Notes: generated from the letters alone by a model not told the origin. A DNA stretch of 64,000 nucleotides from Raphanus sativus (GCF_000801105.2 NC_079512.1:36535848-36599847); one strand, 5' to 3'; shown: positions 24,801 through 35,023, numbered from the stretch's first letter. Program-made: numbers and translations.

Positions 24801-25904
24801 ATCTTACCTTCGGTAGCACCTCAGATACTGTGCCTGAAACCAAGCCAAACAGGAGCCTCCGATGCTTTCATCTGGCAGAAAACCTCCTCGGGTACCTATA
24901 CAACAAAGTCAGGGTATTACTCAGCAAGGATGGATCATGTTCAGCAGGAAGCTATGATAAACTCAGACTTCGACTGGAAGAAGGATGTATGGAAAAACAC
25001 CTGCTCACCTAAGCTGAAGGTTTTTCTCTGGTCGATTCTAAAAGGAGCTCTACCTCTAGGTGACAACCTACAAAGAAGGGGAATCAACACAGAGGTTAAA
25101 TGCCCACGTTGTCAGGGAGAGGAGACAACAATACATACATTCTTCCTATGTCCATTTGCAGTGGAAGTGTGGAAGCTGATACCTCTTAGAGATGTAGTTC
25201 ACATAGCTACGGATGAAGCGATCCCGGAAGTGCTGACGAAATTCAGAAACAGCATCTGTCTACCTCCTTCTGGAATCACCAACAACATCCTCCCCTGGGT
25301 AGTCTGGTCGATTTGGCTATCACGGAACGCCCTAATCTTCGAAGCTCTAACCTCTCCCCCTGAAGAGATTGCGACAAGAGCAATAAGATTAGGCCGCGAG
25401 TGGACGTATGCACAAGGGATCAAAGCAACTCCTACTAACGTGATTCAAAGGGGGACGAACAGCAAATCTCACCCGGTGGAGACAGAGGGAGAAACTCTCT
25501 GTCGGTCAGATGCAGCGTGGAACAAACAAACAAAGCAGGCGGGATTTGGATGGATCTTCACAGGACACGGCTTCACAACGGCAGTAGAGGGATCGAACTC
25601 GCAGGATTATGTAGACTCTCCTCTGGTAGCGGAAGCGATGGCGATGCGACTCGCCCTCATCAAGGCAGCGACCCTAGAGATCAAAACTCTCAGGATGTCC
25701 TCCGACAATAGAACGCTCATTCGAGCAATCCACGGTGACATGCAGGCTAAGGAAATCAGAGGAATCGTCCACGACATCCTTGAAATCTCCTCTGTTTTCG
25801 TCTCAATTTCCTTTTCTTTTGTTTCTCGCGATTTCAACAAAGAAGCTGATGCCTCAGCTAAGCTTTCGTTACGTCGTCGTTCTGTATCAACCCTTAATGG
25901 GTAA
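21804..25904 (+). CDS. LINE ORF2 polyprotein: endonuclease, reverse transcriptase, RNase H
   Basis: ORF2 makes the enzymes that nick target DNA and copy the element's RNA. Counting from GTG at 21882 (1340 residues), the apurinic-type endonuclease spans about 1-225 (SWNCCGLGN, SETKN, TGDFNE near 132, SDHRPL near 216). Reverse transcriptase spans about 430-740, with PGPDGF, TDMSKAYDRLEW near 568, GIRQGDPLSPYLF and FADD near 675. A zf-RVT motif (CPRCQGEETTIHTFFLCPF) is near 1073. A C-terminal RNase H keeps its acidic residues (RSDAAW 1207, AEAMAMRLAL 1249, SSDNRTL 1272, NKEADASAK 1318). The frame is open from 21804 but has no ATG before codon 41, and it overlaps the end of ORF1 in the -1 frame, so how translation starts is unclear. 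Confidence 0.93.
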   Translation, partial: SSYQPDPSNGKKERGFSAISTPGSLVVVSWNCCGLGNPATVQRLKEIHRKNSPDVIFLSETKNETDMVLKELEWFQPQHHHAVPPINAGGGLFLLWKKEVELTVLQSTKNFIHTRIITKGKSFYATFVYGEPDHTKRYILWNELSTLRPPIGEPWFLTGDFNEIVNNEEKCGGPSRAEGTFVAFRTFIGRNDLYDLKHHGSFLSWRGQRRSHLVQCRLDRAMSNTEWADLFPSNRCQYLKYEGSDHRPLVSFLDTKRRTGTRIFRYDRRLRDNQEVKKIIQETWDRYADLQVEERLSHCRKAICKWSKEFHEKSNRTLEQLKSQLDTAMSNPIPEETLIQDINTKLLLAYKMEEEFWRQRSRQLWLTLGDANTGYFHAITKGRKTRNRLSVMENEAGTPSFEEDQISAVICDFYEKLFDSPGYVVSSAVNEALKPCISTEQNELLIKEPTPEEIKRATFAIHADKAPGPDGFSASFFHSNWQVVGPAVVAEVQQFFLTGELSTTINNTHVRLIPKNAEAKKVADFRPIALCNVLYKIISKVLALRLKSVLGLIISENQSAFVAGRAITDNILITHEVLQYLKTSTAEKNCTMAVKTDMSKAYDRLEWGFIAQVLQRLGIHAKCVQWIIQCVSTVTYSYLVNETVQGSVIPRRGIRQGDPLSPYLFILCSEVLSGLCSNAARDGTLKGIRVARGSPRVNHLLFADDTMFFCYATPTSCETLRTILKTYETASGQQINNAKSSITFSCKTSKEIKQEAQKILNITREGGSGKYLGLPEHFGRRKRDLFTSVVDRIRQKAVSWSTRFLSKAGKLTMLQSVLTAIPSHTMSCFEIPVSLCKRIQSVLTRFWWDDTEGTRKMSWVAWDTITKPKSEGGLGVRDIQIFNQALLAKQAWRILTKPDCLLARVLRGKYCHSKSFLEVSLPASCSHGWRSILHGRDLLITHLGKSIGNGLETKVWKDSWISLDEQIKMHGPLQEEVIDLRVADLLTTDLQWNKTRVQEILPSVAPQILCLKPSQTGASDAFIWQKTSSGTYTTKSGYYSARMDHVQQEAMINSDFDWKKDVWKNTCSPKLKVFLWSILKGALPLGDNLQRRGINTEVKCPRCQGEETTIHTFFLCPFAVEVWKLIPLRDVVHIATDEAIPEVLTKFRNSICLPPSGITNNILPWVVWSIWLSRNALIFEALTSPPEEIATRAIRLGREWTYAQGIKATPTNVIQRGTNSKSHPVETEGETLCRSDAAWNKQTKQAGFGWIFTGHGFTTAVEGSNSQDYVDSPLVAEAMAMRLALIKAATLEIKTLRMSSDNRTLIRAIHGDMQAKEIRGIVHDILEISSVFVSISFSFVSRDFNKEADASAKLSLRRRSVSTLNG

Positions 25905-25976
25905 ACTTTGGGCCTGAGGCCTTTCTTTCTGATTAATGAGATCGTATGTGCACAAAAAAAAAAAGAAAGAGAAATG

Positions 25977-27913
25977 CTAGAGGAGTACAAGAGAACGGTG
26001 AGACCATTACTGATTTCAACCGTTAAGATTTATAAATGTGTCAGTGAAGCTTCTCATACAAGTCCCATCGTGTTATGTTGGATAATAAAGTGATACTGTT
26101 GAGGTCATTTCTTTGTTTCTTAAAATAATCATTTAGATATATACCACATTTTATTGATTTATTTTCTAGCAATAAAAACTTCACACTCATCTGACGTAAT
26201 GGACAACCATTGGGAGTATTCTACAATGATTCATCGGTGTTGTTTGCTCACACAACTCTCTCAATTCTCAACCTTCTTCTGGATCGCACTCAACTTCATG
26301 TACTCACCCAATCAGTTGTACTCAACCAACTACAGATCTCATGGAGTATCCATCCAGTATTAAAATTGTTTTGCTCCACATTTTCATATGCTTAACTTAC
26401 ATCTTCATGGACAAAACTACTATTCTTTATTTTGATTTTGGTTTGGAGTATCAGAATCGACCAGAAACACTCACGATAAAGACTTCGTGTTGTTTTTTTT
26501 TTTAAATACTCTAGAATAACATGTAAATCTCTGTTAATTAGTATCGATTTTATAGTCATAACGTATTTTTAATTTCGAAATGTAACAAATATGACAACAC
26601 GTGACTAGTTTAGACCACTTATATGGGGCCAGTATACTTCTATATAATTTAAAAAAAAAATGTAACAAATATCTGTATTTTATATTAATTTTACCATCGG
26701 GAGTTTAGTTACTGGGAGCTTAAAATGCTTATAACTAGTAATACAATATATGATTTATATCAAAATAAATAGATTTCAAGTAAAACTAAATGAGGGGAGA
26801 TTGGGAAGAGACAGTGCAAGGCAAAGGGTACGCCGCATGATAATTCTGAGTGAAACATAATAAAGGTCTACGCGCGTGGAAGCTTTGTCTGACTTAAGGA
26901 GAAGAACATTGAATAGATTGTTTTACTCGTAAGTCGTAAAACACCATTTATTATTATAGTCACCAAAATTCACGTCCTGTTGAACTTGTCAACCTATAAC
27001 TTATGGACATACAAAATTTATAGCAAAATCGAACGTTGATACTATAGTGAGAAAATAGACATCGACATATGATATCATTGATATGCAAAACATTTATCAG
27101 AAAAATATGATATGCAATAGCATGTAAAAAGCTTATGGGCATTAACCAACACACACACAAACAACTTTATGGGCTGGGGTATGTAAATTCGGAACACTAT
27201 CAAATGATAGAACCCTTACAAACATCATCAATGCCAAATATACATCTCGAGCTGGTTAATAGGAGATCACTCAAAAACATTGACGAATCACGCCAACCCA
27301 AAAAAAAGTCCGAACTGGTCCAGAAGACGAAAATGATACTGCTATTCGACAAGACGAACTCAAGTGGAATATTAAATGCTGAACTTATATAAAACGGTAT
27401 TGAATGCTTTTAAGTATTCTTAATACCGGTGTTAAACTCACACGTATAATCAAAGATTCCTTTCCGGCATGCACTTGGCAAGTAGAACACAATAATAACA
27501 AAAGAGGGATACGTGTGACAAAAAAAAAACAAAAGAGGGATACATCTACTACATCTTCCGTTGTTCCGCATATAGCCCCACGTTGATGACTGCCGAAAGT
27601 TCTAACGATTTTGATATAGGACTTTCAATGTATGTCCTTGTTTCATCGTTATTCGTTTAGGCTTATATGCCACAAATGCATTGGTCCAGGGTGAATCTAA
27701 ATATACTTTCTTATGGCCTTATATGGGTGCACAAAGTGTATAACGTGAATCACTGAGTGCAATAAAAATTTTCTCTTTTATCCAGTATTTTTCTTTCATT
27801 TTGTCATACAAAATAAATTTTTTTTTTAAATAGGGTGCACATGCACCCCTTGTCTTTGCTGTGGCTTCGCCACTGCGCATTGGTCAGTACATAAAACTTC
27901 ATATTATCATCTG

Positions 27914-27950
<37 letters not shown>

Positions 27951-28317
27951 CTTATTAAATTTATTGAATACACGTTCGAAGTCAAATGAATCTCAAGAAC
28001 GGGCGAGGATAATACTCTTTATAATCAACTTTCCAACAGAGCTTAAGTCACTGCCATCGAGATTGATCCAAGGATTGAGAATTGCATACGATGTTATTCT
28101 TTCTCAATTTCATGTTGTATTATGTACATCAACAACGACTTCAATATATCATTATAGTATAAATATATGTAATGACATATTAAAATTTTGTATAATTTAA
28201 TATATTTTAGCTAAGTTAGCTGACTTTATTCACACACAATAATTAGCAACTTAAACATGAAAAGATCCAATACATTAAACAGGAAGAGGAGGAGACATTT
28301 CTTTCTAGATCTCAGCA
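25977..28317. other. intergenic region right of the LINE
   Basis: AT-rich, with a run of AT dinucleotides at about 27918-27948. Near 27826-27890 a poly-T run is followed by GTGCACATGCACCCC and TGTGGCTTCGCCACTGCGC; the latter can fold on itself (GTGGC/GCCAC) and may be the edge of an uncharacterised transposon. No coding region is recognised. Confidence 0.5.
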
Positions 28318-28466
28318 TCACACTACTTTCCCAACATGCATGCATGTAACTTCAAGGCCAATGTGTCCTTGTATACCATCCCTTGTTTGCCTTATGATAG
28401 CTTTCCACTCAGGACCCCTGTGGGCTTTGAAAGTCATGTAGAAGATTGCATTGCTCGATTTCAGCT

Positions 28467-29764
28467 TCATGCTCGGCTCCACATCTTCCTTGTACGCACC
28501 ACCACTTTCTTCACCTCCAACGGCAAATCAGTTTCCTGCAAGTCAGATAAAAAAAAAACTATTGTTGAGACAAGGCAAGAGTTTATGAATGAACGTCACA
28601 ATCTCTACACTATTTTTTTTTTAAATCCTTACCATGTAAGAGGGCCGCTCTGAGGACAATGCAATTTCAGCGTATAGATTGAGCCATTCGCTATCCTGCA
28701 GTTCTGAGTCCTTCACCTGCAAATTTTTGAAACAAATAAACACTTGTGATACATACAGCTCTCACATAATGAAAAATCGGGTAAAGGTCATCAACTCCAA
28801 TGAAAACACACAAACCTCATGAAACTGAAGCTTATTAGGTCCGGTAAGTTCATCATCCTGTAGCCAATTGGGCATCCTACATGTGTAGAATTCATCTACA
28901 GCATCTCGGTCCCATAGCCATGAGGTACGACGTTCTGCATCGGTATTTCCTGTAACGTAATGATTAACTCATATTCAAAAGAAGAAGACACCTAGCTATG
29001 ACCCTAGAATATTATGAAACAAACAACTAATCTGCCAGAAGTAACAAAAGAAAACTTTTCCTTACACAAAAGAAAAAGAGACTACCAGCAGCAGGCCCTA
29101 GAGGCTTTATCCTGCATTGTTTAGTGATCAGTCTCAAGCGCTCTTTGTTCTCGGTGGCAGAATCCCAAACACAGGTTTGGAAAGCAACAGGTGAATGGTT
29201 GTTGTCTGGATCCACGGCCTCCAAAGTAATATAGTAATTCACAAATGAAACGGCTTCTGCGTTAACTTTCTTTACAGCCCTGAATTGCAATTTTTTCCCC
29301 TTACATACAATAAAGAAGAACTGATGTTAACTCATCAAACACCAAGCGTAAAAGAAAAAAAGAAAAAAGGAGATATTTTTTTTTTTAAATTACATTGTCA
29401 ATATTGTAACAGTGGAGTCCGAGCTTAGCCAACACTGTGTCGGATTCATTACATCCACAGGGCATTATCCCACCAAATGGATGATAGCAAAAATCAACGT
29501 CGAAACCCTACGCACAAAAAATTCAAAAAATCATAATCCAAACCCTAAAAAAGAAAAAAAAAGGTTTAGGAGAATTACATCGGAATCCCTGACTTGCTGA
29601 TGATACTTGGCCTCTTCCACCGGATCCATCTCGTCCTCGGCTGAATCATACTCGTAGTCGTGGCCAGAATCTTCTTTTACTGGTAGTGCAGGCGGAGAAG
29701 AAGACGATTCCACGTTCCGTTCGTCGAGCCACAGCTTGGCCTCATCCAGCATAACATCGTACAT
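28467..29764 (-). CDS. UPF0725 (EMB2204/DUF626-like) family protein with a frameshifted C-terminus
   Basis: Six exons join in phase: 29579-29764, 29394-29507, 29086-29299, 28816-28949, 28633-28716, 28467-28535 (801 nt, 266 residues). The middle reads like the UPF0725 family, which is expanded in Brassicaceae and of unknown biochemical function (GFDVDFCYHPFGG, VNYYITLEAVDPD, ERLRLITKQCRIKPL, DSEWLNLYAEIALSSE, LPLEVKKV). The last exon then leaves the family pattern and stops at 28467-28469. In another frame the family-like C-terminus (NAIFYMTFKAHRG, IGLEVTC) continues to 28318, so a single-base loss near 28488-28493 truncates the protein by about 55 residues. An upstream TTG-started extension exists but no ATG, so 29764 is chosen. 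It is either a truncated working protein or an early pseudogene. Confidence 0.75.
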
Positions 29765-30213
29765 CTTCCCATCTCCACCTAACTGCAAGCAAACTCGTTA
29801 AGAGCGTACAGACTCTAGGGCTCCTTTTCTTATCGCAACTTACTTTGCCTCTCGCTTTTGTCCTTCTTGTTCACCTCAGATTTAGACTTTAGACCTCTCA
29901 ACTTTTATTTCTCAATCTATTTTTATCTCCATACTTTTAATTTGATCAGTTGACCACCCAATTGTCTGTTCGAATTTTTTTGTTGGGCCTCCTGGCCTAA
30001 CTTAAATTCTTGGCACGTTAAACTGAATTGGATTATGAACCGGAAAGTAAGTAACTAGTAACGCGGGTTCAGTTCAATTTGAAAATGCTTTGATTCCCAC
30101 TTTGGTTACATTATTACCAAGCAACTCTCCATGACGTATCATAGTCTGTACGTCACGTTACCGTGTCCATTGGCACATCAACTGGTTTCTGATTTGCTTT
30201 AATTAATATATTA
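29765..30213. other. upstream region of the UPF0725-like gene
   Basis: Holds the likely 5' untranslated region and promoter of the minus-strand gene (pyrimidine-rich at 29800-29880 read on the plus strand). A TTGCAG sequence on the minus strand at about 29783-29788 could be a splice acceptor for a non-coding first exon. No other feature was found. Confidence 0.45.
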
Positions 30214-30246
30214 CTAGTCCGATGTCCGCGCTACGCGCGGAAAATG
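30214..30246 (-). mobile_element. Helitron 3' terminus (hairpin plus CTAG)
   Basis: On the minus strand a GC hairpin with a 6-bp stem and 3-base loop (CCGCGC-GTA-GCGCGG, 30240-30226) is followed after 8 bases by CTAG (30217-30214) and then T at 30213. This is the standard Helitron 3' end, with insertion between A and T. The body would extend to the right into the AT-rich, non-coding DNA past 30246. I could not place the 5' TC terminus, so the element's length is unknown; it has no coding capacity nearby and would be non-autonomous. Confidence 0.65.
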
Positions 30247-32029
30247 TTTGATGTTCAATTGACATACATTATATTGATTTTTTATTTTCTTTTATATGAA
30301 CATTGTATATTTACGTTGGGGTCATTTAAGATCAAATACTTTAAAAAACTATCCGATGATAAAATTTTCTAAAATTTAAATAAATTCAAGTATCAAATTG
30401 TGTGGGAATGAGAATAATAAACTGAATGATGGTTGAACCTCGTCCGTGAAGTAAATCATCGCACCTATGGTCCAACCAATTGGGAGAGAATCAATAGATT
30501 CCTTTTCGGGAGCGATTCATCCTTTCCGAACATCGATTCTTTTCTTTTGAGTTTTTTTCATGTGGTTTTGCATGAACTAAAGTCCTTCTTCACTTCATGC
30601 TTGATCTCTTATTCGTCCTTTGAAATGCTTGATGTATTCGATTGATTTGTTGAAGTAGAATTTTTTACTGGTGATGAACTTAGTTGTAGTTTGCGTGCAA
30701 AATACTGTATATTATTTTAATTGTGTTACATGTAGTATTTTATTAAATCCTATTTTATTAATATATTATTAGTTTAATAATATATTTCTTACGATTATAA
30801 CATGTTTTTACTATTATGGTAAATAAGGATAATTTAATATATTCATTGTTTTAAGTTAAAACATGTATTTCCTTTTCAAAACAAAGACATACAACAGATT
30901 AAAGAAATTTAAAAAAAAAAAATTATGATTTGAATTCACTAAAACTTCCTTAGAAAAAATATATTAGTCTAAGTTTTCAAATTTTTAAATTTAAATTATA
31001 ATTTTTTGAGTAAGTAATACATATATTGTTTAAAAATATACTATGAATGAACTTAGAAGATTATTTTTTTTAAAACTAATTCAAAATTGGTTGTTTCAAT
31101 AACACAAAGCATAAGCTTTTAGTCAAAATAATAACACAAAGCATATTTTAGATGTTAAACAATAAGAAGGTGAATATAGAATTAACTAAACCTAGTTGTG
31201 ATTCGATTGTTTTCTTATTTCAACACAACATTTCAACTTTTTTTCCTGTTTGTATCGTTTAAATTTCTACACTAATAAACCCATTCCTCACCTTATGTGA
31301 GACAGTAAAATTAAACTGAAATAGAGTTACTAATAATGATAGAACAAAATGTTATATTTTATAAATATTTTATACAAAAGGTTATTTTCTATAATTTGTA
31401 TAATTTGTATTTATATTTTAACATATAAAAATTATAAGCTATTATTTAAATATAAATTGCTAGACAATTTTAAAATATTTAAAATTATTCATTTTTTTGT
31501 CTTACAAACTTGAACTTTTAATATTTTTGTTATTGAAAACTATATATAAGATGATGAAAAAATGAACAGAAAATAAGTTAAATTTTAATTAGATTTGGTT
31601 GGGCTACAGAAATGTTTCAATCACTTATAATTTCTTATAATTTTTTGTTTTGAATTAGCTTTTTAGTAATTTAATGGACTCTTCTCCATAAATCAACAGT
31701 CTTAGATTTTTTGTTCAGTTTTATAGTTTTTTAACCATCGGTTTAAAAGTCATAATATTTTCTATAGCTAAAAACACTTACAATTACATCGATAAAAGCT
31801 ACAAACTAAATTCTTACAACAATTTTCTGCATTATAACCAAACTAATTGGACCCATGATCTAAATATTCTTTTATCTTATTAGTTTTTTATGTGAAATAT
31901 TGTTTAATGTACAATTTTTTTTTTTTTAGATTTAGAATCATTGAAATCGTAACTTTGAGGGTGTTAGAAATTTTCCTTTTGAATTTACTTCTTCCACTTC
32001 GTCCTACATATGTTTTGATGTATGTGCAC

Positions 32030-32060
<31 letters not shown>

Positions 32061-33026
32061 CAGTTTTGAACAATGATCACAATCGTATTATTTTCCCAAA
32101 GTTGGTCGTCGATCAAAACATTTACTATCAAAGTATTAAAAAGTTGTGTTGTGGTTTTTGTCACATGATATGCATCACAGGTTTTTCTCTTAGCACAAAA
32201 CAATGTAAACAACATGTCTAGATCGTGGTTTTCCTTCAGCTCAGTGTTTTCACTTTCATTCCCACATCTTATCTTGGAACCAAGGCTGACTTTTGTGGTT
32301 GACAATCCCGACTAAACCACCTTACGTATACACATACTGCTTTTCAATTTGTACTTAAAGAGTTTTGTGAGCTTGTTCATTCTGTGGCTCAACATTTGTA
32401 CATGTAGCATCACCGTTTGTGGTTTCACTGCCTGCAACTCTGCTGGTGCACAGAATCTCTGTAATCTGTGAAACAATGAAGTCAAGATTGTGAGAATGAA
32501 AGATTTTGTTAGGTAAATACAGCAGCAAAAGTAGGTTTGGGTTACGTAAGGACGTAGGCGTTTAGCTCTGACACCGTTACATGCTGTATTCTCTAGATAC
32601 CTCCATAGTTCTATTTTCTGGACACTTGCATACTTTGCTGAACTGAGGACCACGCAACTGCACTGAAAATAGTGTGAGATGTTGACAAAGTGTGTGCGAG
32701 TATACGGACATCTTATCGCTCTAGGGTTCGGACTTATCGCATAGGTTGCATTAAGGAACAGGTGACCTGCAAGCAGAGCTTACTTAGATCCTTAAGATGC
32801 TCAGATGAACAGTTTGTAGAATGGAACATGTGCAGCAAAGAACGTTGGTGGAGTGTGTGACTGAAATACATGGTTGCTTAAAGGGTAAAAAATTTTCGAA
32901 TATTCTTATATTAGCAGTGCAAAGAACTCAACCAAATACCTAATAGTTTGAAAATGGCAAAACGCCAAAAATTATTTGATTAAGGAAAACGACAGCAAGC
33001 AACATGATAAAATAAGCTTCCATATT
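30247..33026. other. AT-rich accessory region, no gene recognised
   Basis: About 30250-32030 is very AT-rich and may be Helitron body. An (AT)n microsatellite lies at about 32028-32056. Two minus-strand frames (32060-32305 and 32312-32653) contain short coding-like stretches but match no family I know and carry no convincing splice pattern; they may be debris of a lost gene. Confidence 0.45.
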
Positions 33027-33392
33027 CATCTATTCCGTACAGGCATCCTTAACAGGAGGCTCGATTGAATTGAGCTTTGGATTCTTGGATATGAAGCCAT
33101 CCACTTCAATAGATCCGTGCATCAGCGTAGACTGATGGAAAGAGCAAAAATAAATATTAGAAAATCCGGTAACATGAAAATGTTTAGAGGGCTAATAGGT
33201 AATATGAAAATGTTTAGAGGGCTAATAGAAAAGAATGGTGCTTACATATCAAAACATGAAAATGTTTAGAGGGCTAATAGGTAATATGAAAATGTTTAGA
33301 GGGCTAATAGAAAAGAATGGTGCTTACATATCAACACTCATCGATGCTCAGATAGGCAAGGAGAGTGTACGTAGTCGCCATCGGAGTCGATT
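33027..33392 (-). other. possible small gene or orphan exons split by tandem repeats
   Basis: On the minus strand an ATG at about 33392 opens MATTYTLLAYLSIDE and then meets a stop. Further along, after a TTTCCATCAG acceptor-like sequence, an open stretch ends in EPPVKDACTE followed by TAG near 33027. These look like first and last exons of a small gene, but the intervening DNA is the tandem repeat at 33171-33334 and no donor joins them in a clean phase. I do not recognise the protein. It could be remnants of one gene expanded by the repeat, or unrelated fragments. Confidence 0.25.
33171..33334. repeat. nested tandem repeat, 82-bp period with 30-bp subunits
   Basis: Two near-identical 82-bp blocks start at 33171 and 33253. 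Each block contains two copies of a roughly 30-bp subunit (ATGAAAATGTTTAGAGGGCT then AATAG), followed by the same spacer ending in GGTGCTTACATATCA. The order is therefore subunit-subunit-spacer, twice. Near identity suggests recent unequal exchange or slippage. Confidence 0.9.
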
Positions 33393-33599
33393 GCTTAGAC
33401 AAAATTTGCTTCTGAATATTGCTTGAGTTGAACTGTACATCGCAGCAAAGGGCGGTGCGATATTATAGGTGAAGCTTCAGTCGGTTACGGTGGAATACGA
33501 AGAAAAGATTGAATGATCGAAGTGGGAGAAGTGAAATAACTACGGGTAACACAGAGTAAAGAACTGAGTAACGGATGGTGGAGACGTTATGTAGATTGG

Positions 33600-34001
33600 A
33601 ATGTCGCTTTAAGCTTCTGTAGGATCGCATCGTGGAGGTACCCCTAGCGAGGTCAAGAGCGAGCTGAACAACAACTTTAAATGCTAAATTTCTTCTTCTG
33701 TTCTTGATCAAGAAGGATTTCAAAGCACCACCTTGAAGATATTCAACAACATAACATTGTTTGGCATTGCTAGTGGACAACTCTCTGTTTGTAGTTGTAA
33801 CCCTGATGCACCCATTGTAGCTCCTATCACTATCTGACAGTGATTGTACCAAAAGGGTAACTGCATAAGTAAAATATGTACCTTAGTAACATTTGGATGG
33901 TCCAGTTTATGCCAAACAACAACTTCCTGAGCAAAATCTGCCCTCAAAGACACAATCTCAGCTTCTGATCTATGCCTTTCCTCCCAATCAAGCTTCACTG
34001 C
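33600..34001 (-). pseudogene. Raf-like MAPKKK kinase-domain fragment
   Basis: The minus strand first reads VKLDWEERHRSEAEIVSLRA-type sequence with FAQEVVVWHKLDHPN, the region around helix C of plant Raf-like kinases. After a short intron-like gap it reads IGATMGASGLQLQTES, then, in a different frame, VVEYLQGGALKSFLIKN and VVQLALDLARG. So it covers only the back half of the N-lobe and the hinge. There is a frameshift after MPNNV near 33745, a missing glycine loop and no catalytic HRD or DFG motif. Similarity stops abruptly near 33640. It is a broken duplicate of a group C Raf-like kinase gene that still shows one intron position, so it arose from genomic DNA rather than mRNA. Confidence 0.82.
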
Positions 34002-34740
34002 TCAGTTTTACCACAATGATTAGCTCAATTTAATTACAGTAATAAAGCTTGTTTTAATATTTGCATTCATGGAATCTATTAGCTATTCATCCCCTTTTTC
34101 TCTTTAAATTAAATTCTTGAAAAAGAGAGATTGGGACAACAACAGCTGGAATGACATGAAAGAGATCCACAAAGCAAGAATCATAATTAGCCAAGTAGGC
34201 CTTCCTAGTAGCTGAAAACACTTAAACCGGTGTCGGCTTCACGGAGATCACAAGAGTTGCTTCTACCCACTAACGAAATAAACTAAATTTATTTAGCAAA
34301 CTTAATCAAAGCTTTTTTAATTTTTCTTTTTCTTCCAGAAGTAGATGAATCTGAAAAGCAAATTTTTGTTCAAGTAAAAAACTGTAAGAAAAACCCAGAA
34401 ACAGCCTTATAGTATGGCTCAATGTTGTAACTTTAAGTAATCTGATTTGACTGTAAGACTAAAAGTTTCAACGTAAACAACACTTTATAGTTACTAATCA
34501 TATAATCAAAAGGGGAAATACTTAGAAGGATGGAAGATAAAACGACGGTTAGCTGACTCACCGGCGACATCTTGACCGTCGTAGATACCACTATCACTTT
34601 AAATTTTGTGACCTGGATTTAAACCTAGAGTCAGATTTTTAACGACGGTTAGGTGAAATACAATATTTGCAAAAACATTAAATTATACAATTTTATCAAC
34701 CTTTTCATTCTTACTTTTCAAGCCATTGAACCGGGCGTGC
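34002..34740. other. intergenic, no gene seen
   Basis: AT-rich, with a purine-rich stretch near 34120-34200. A short phrase AACGACGGTTAG occurs twice (34540 and 34640). Nothing else could be supported. Confidence 0.45.
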
Positions 34741-34743
34741 TCA

Positions 34744-35023
34744 CTACAAATTCAAATCGTCATCCACAACAGGTGGACCTTTTCCAATTGGTTTGACCGG
34801 ACCGGAGGAGATTGCTGCTACGCCTTTTGACTTCATCGAGGTGACATCGCCGGAAGAGACACCGGTCTGGACGATTGGTTTGACAGGACCGGAGGAGACC
34901 GCCGCTACGTCGTCTTTCGGTTTCATGGAGCTGATGTCGCGGAAGAGACACCGATTTGGACCACAGGTTTAACCGGAGTTGAGGGGACGCCGCTTCACCG
35001 TGAAAACTTCTGATGACAACCAA
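34744..35023 (-). CDS. orphan short ORF with internal tandem repeats, possible fragment
   Basis: A 60-codon minus-strand frame (ATG at 34926) contains the units SSGPVKPIVQTGVSSGDVTS and SSGPVKPIGKGP and ends PPVVDDDLNL. An earlier diverged unit lies upstream in another frame (34927-35000), so the DNA holds about three copies of a roughly 85-bp unit, and the first is out of frame. An overlapping ATG at 35023 opens a different 87-codon frame. I do not recognise the protein. It may be the low-complexity end of a decayed gene. Confidence 0.35.

Larger units (their letters stand above)
19498..25976 (+). mobile_element. full-length L1/Ta11-like LINE with 13-bp target site duplication
   Basis: The element body runs from about 19511 to 25963: a 0.53-kb leader, ORF1 (20044-21879), ORF2 (to 25904), a short 3' tail and an A run (25954-25964). 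It is bounded by the direct repeat AGAAAGAGAAATG at 19498-19510 and 25964-25976, as expected from target-primed reverse transcription. Both ORFs are uninterrupted, all expected domains are present and there is no 5' truncation, which is uncommon among LINE copies. Insertion therefore looks recent. It sits in the intergenic space right of the ARM gene. Confidence 0.93.

Noticed and set aside
23069..25990. Minus-strand ORFs of 60-127 codons inside LINE ORF2
   Set aside because: They are antisense shadows of the reverse transcriptase and RNase H coding sequence.
27826..27890. GTGCACATGCACCCC plus GTGGCTTCGCCAC hairpin as a transposon end or terminator
   Set aside because: No matching second end or target duplication was found, so it was only noted in the intergenic entry.
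32060..32653. Two minus-strand ORFs that look partly coding
   Set aside because: No family is recognised, the splice sites are unconvincing and composition alone cannot support a gene.
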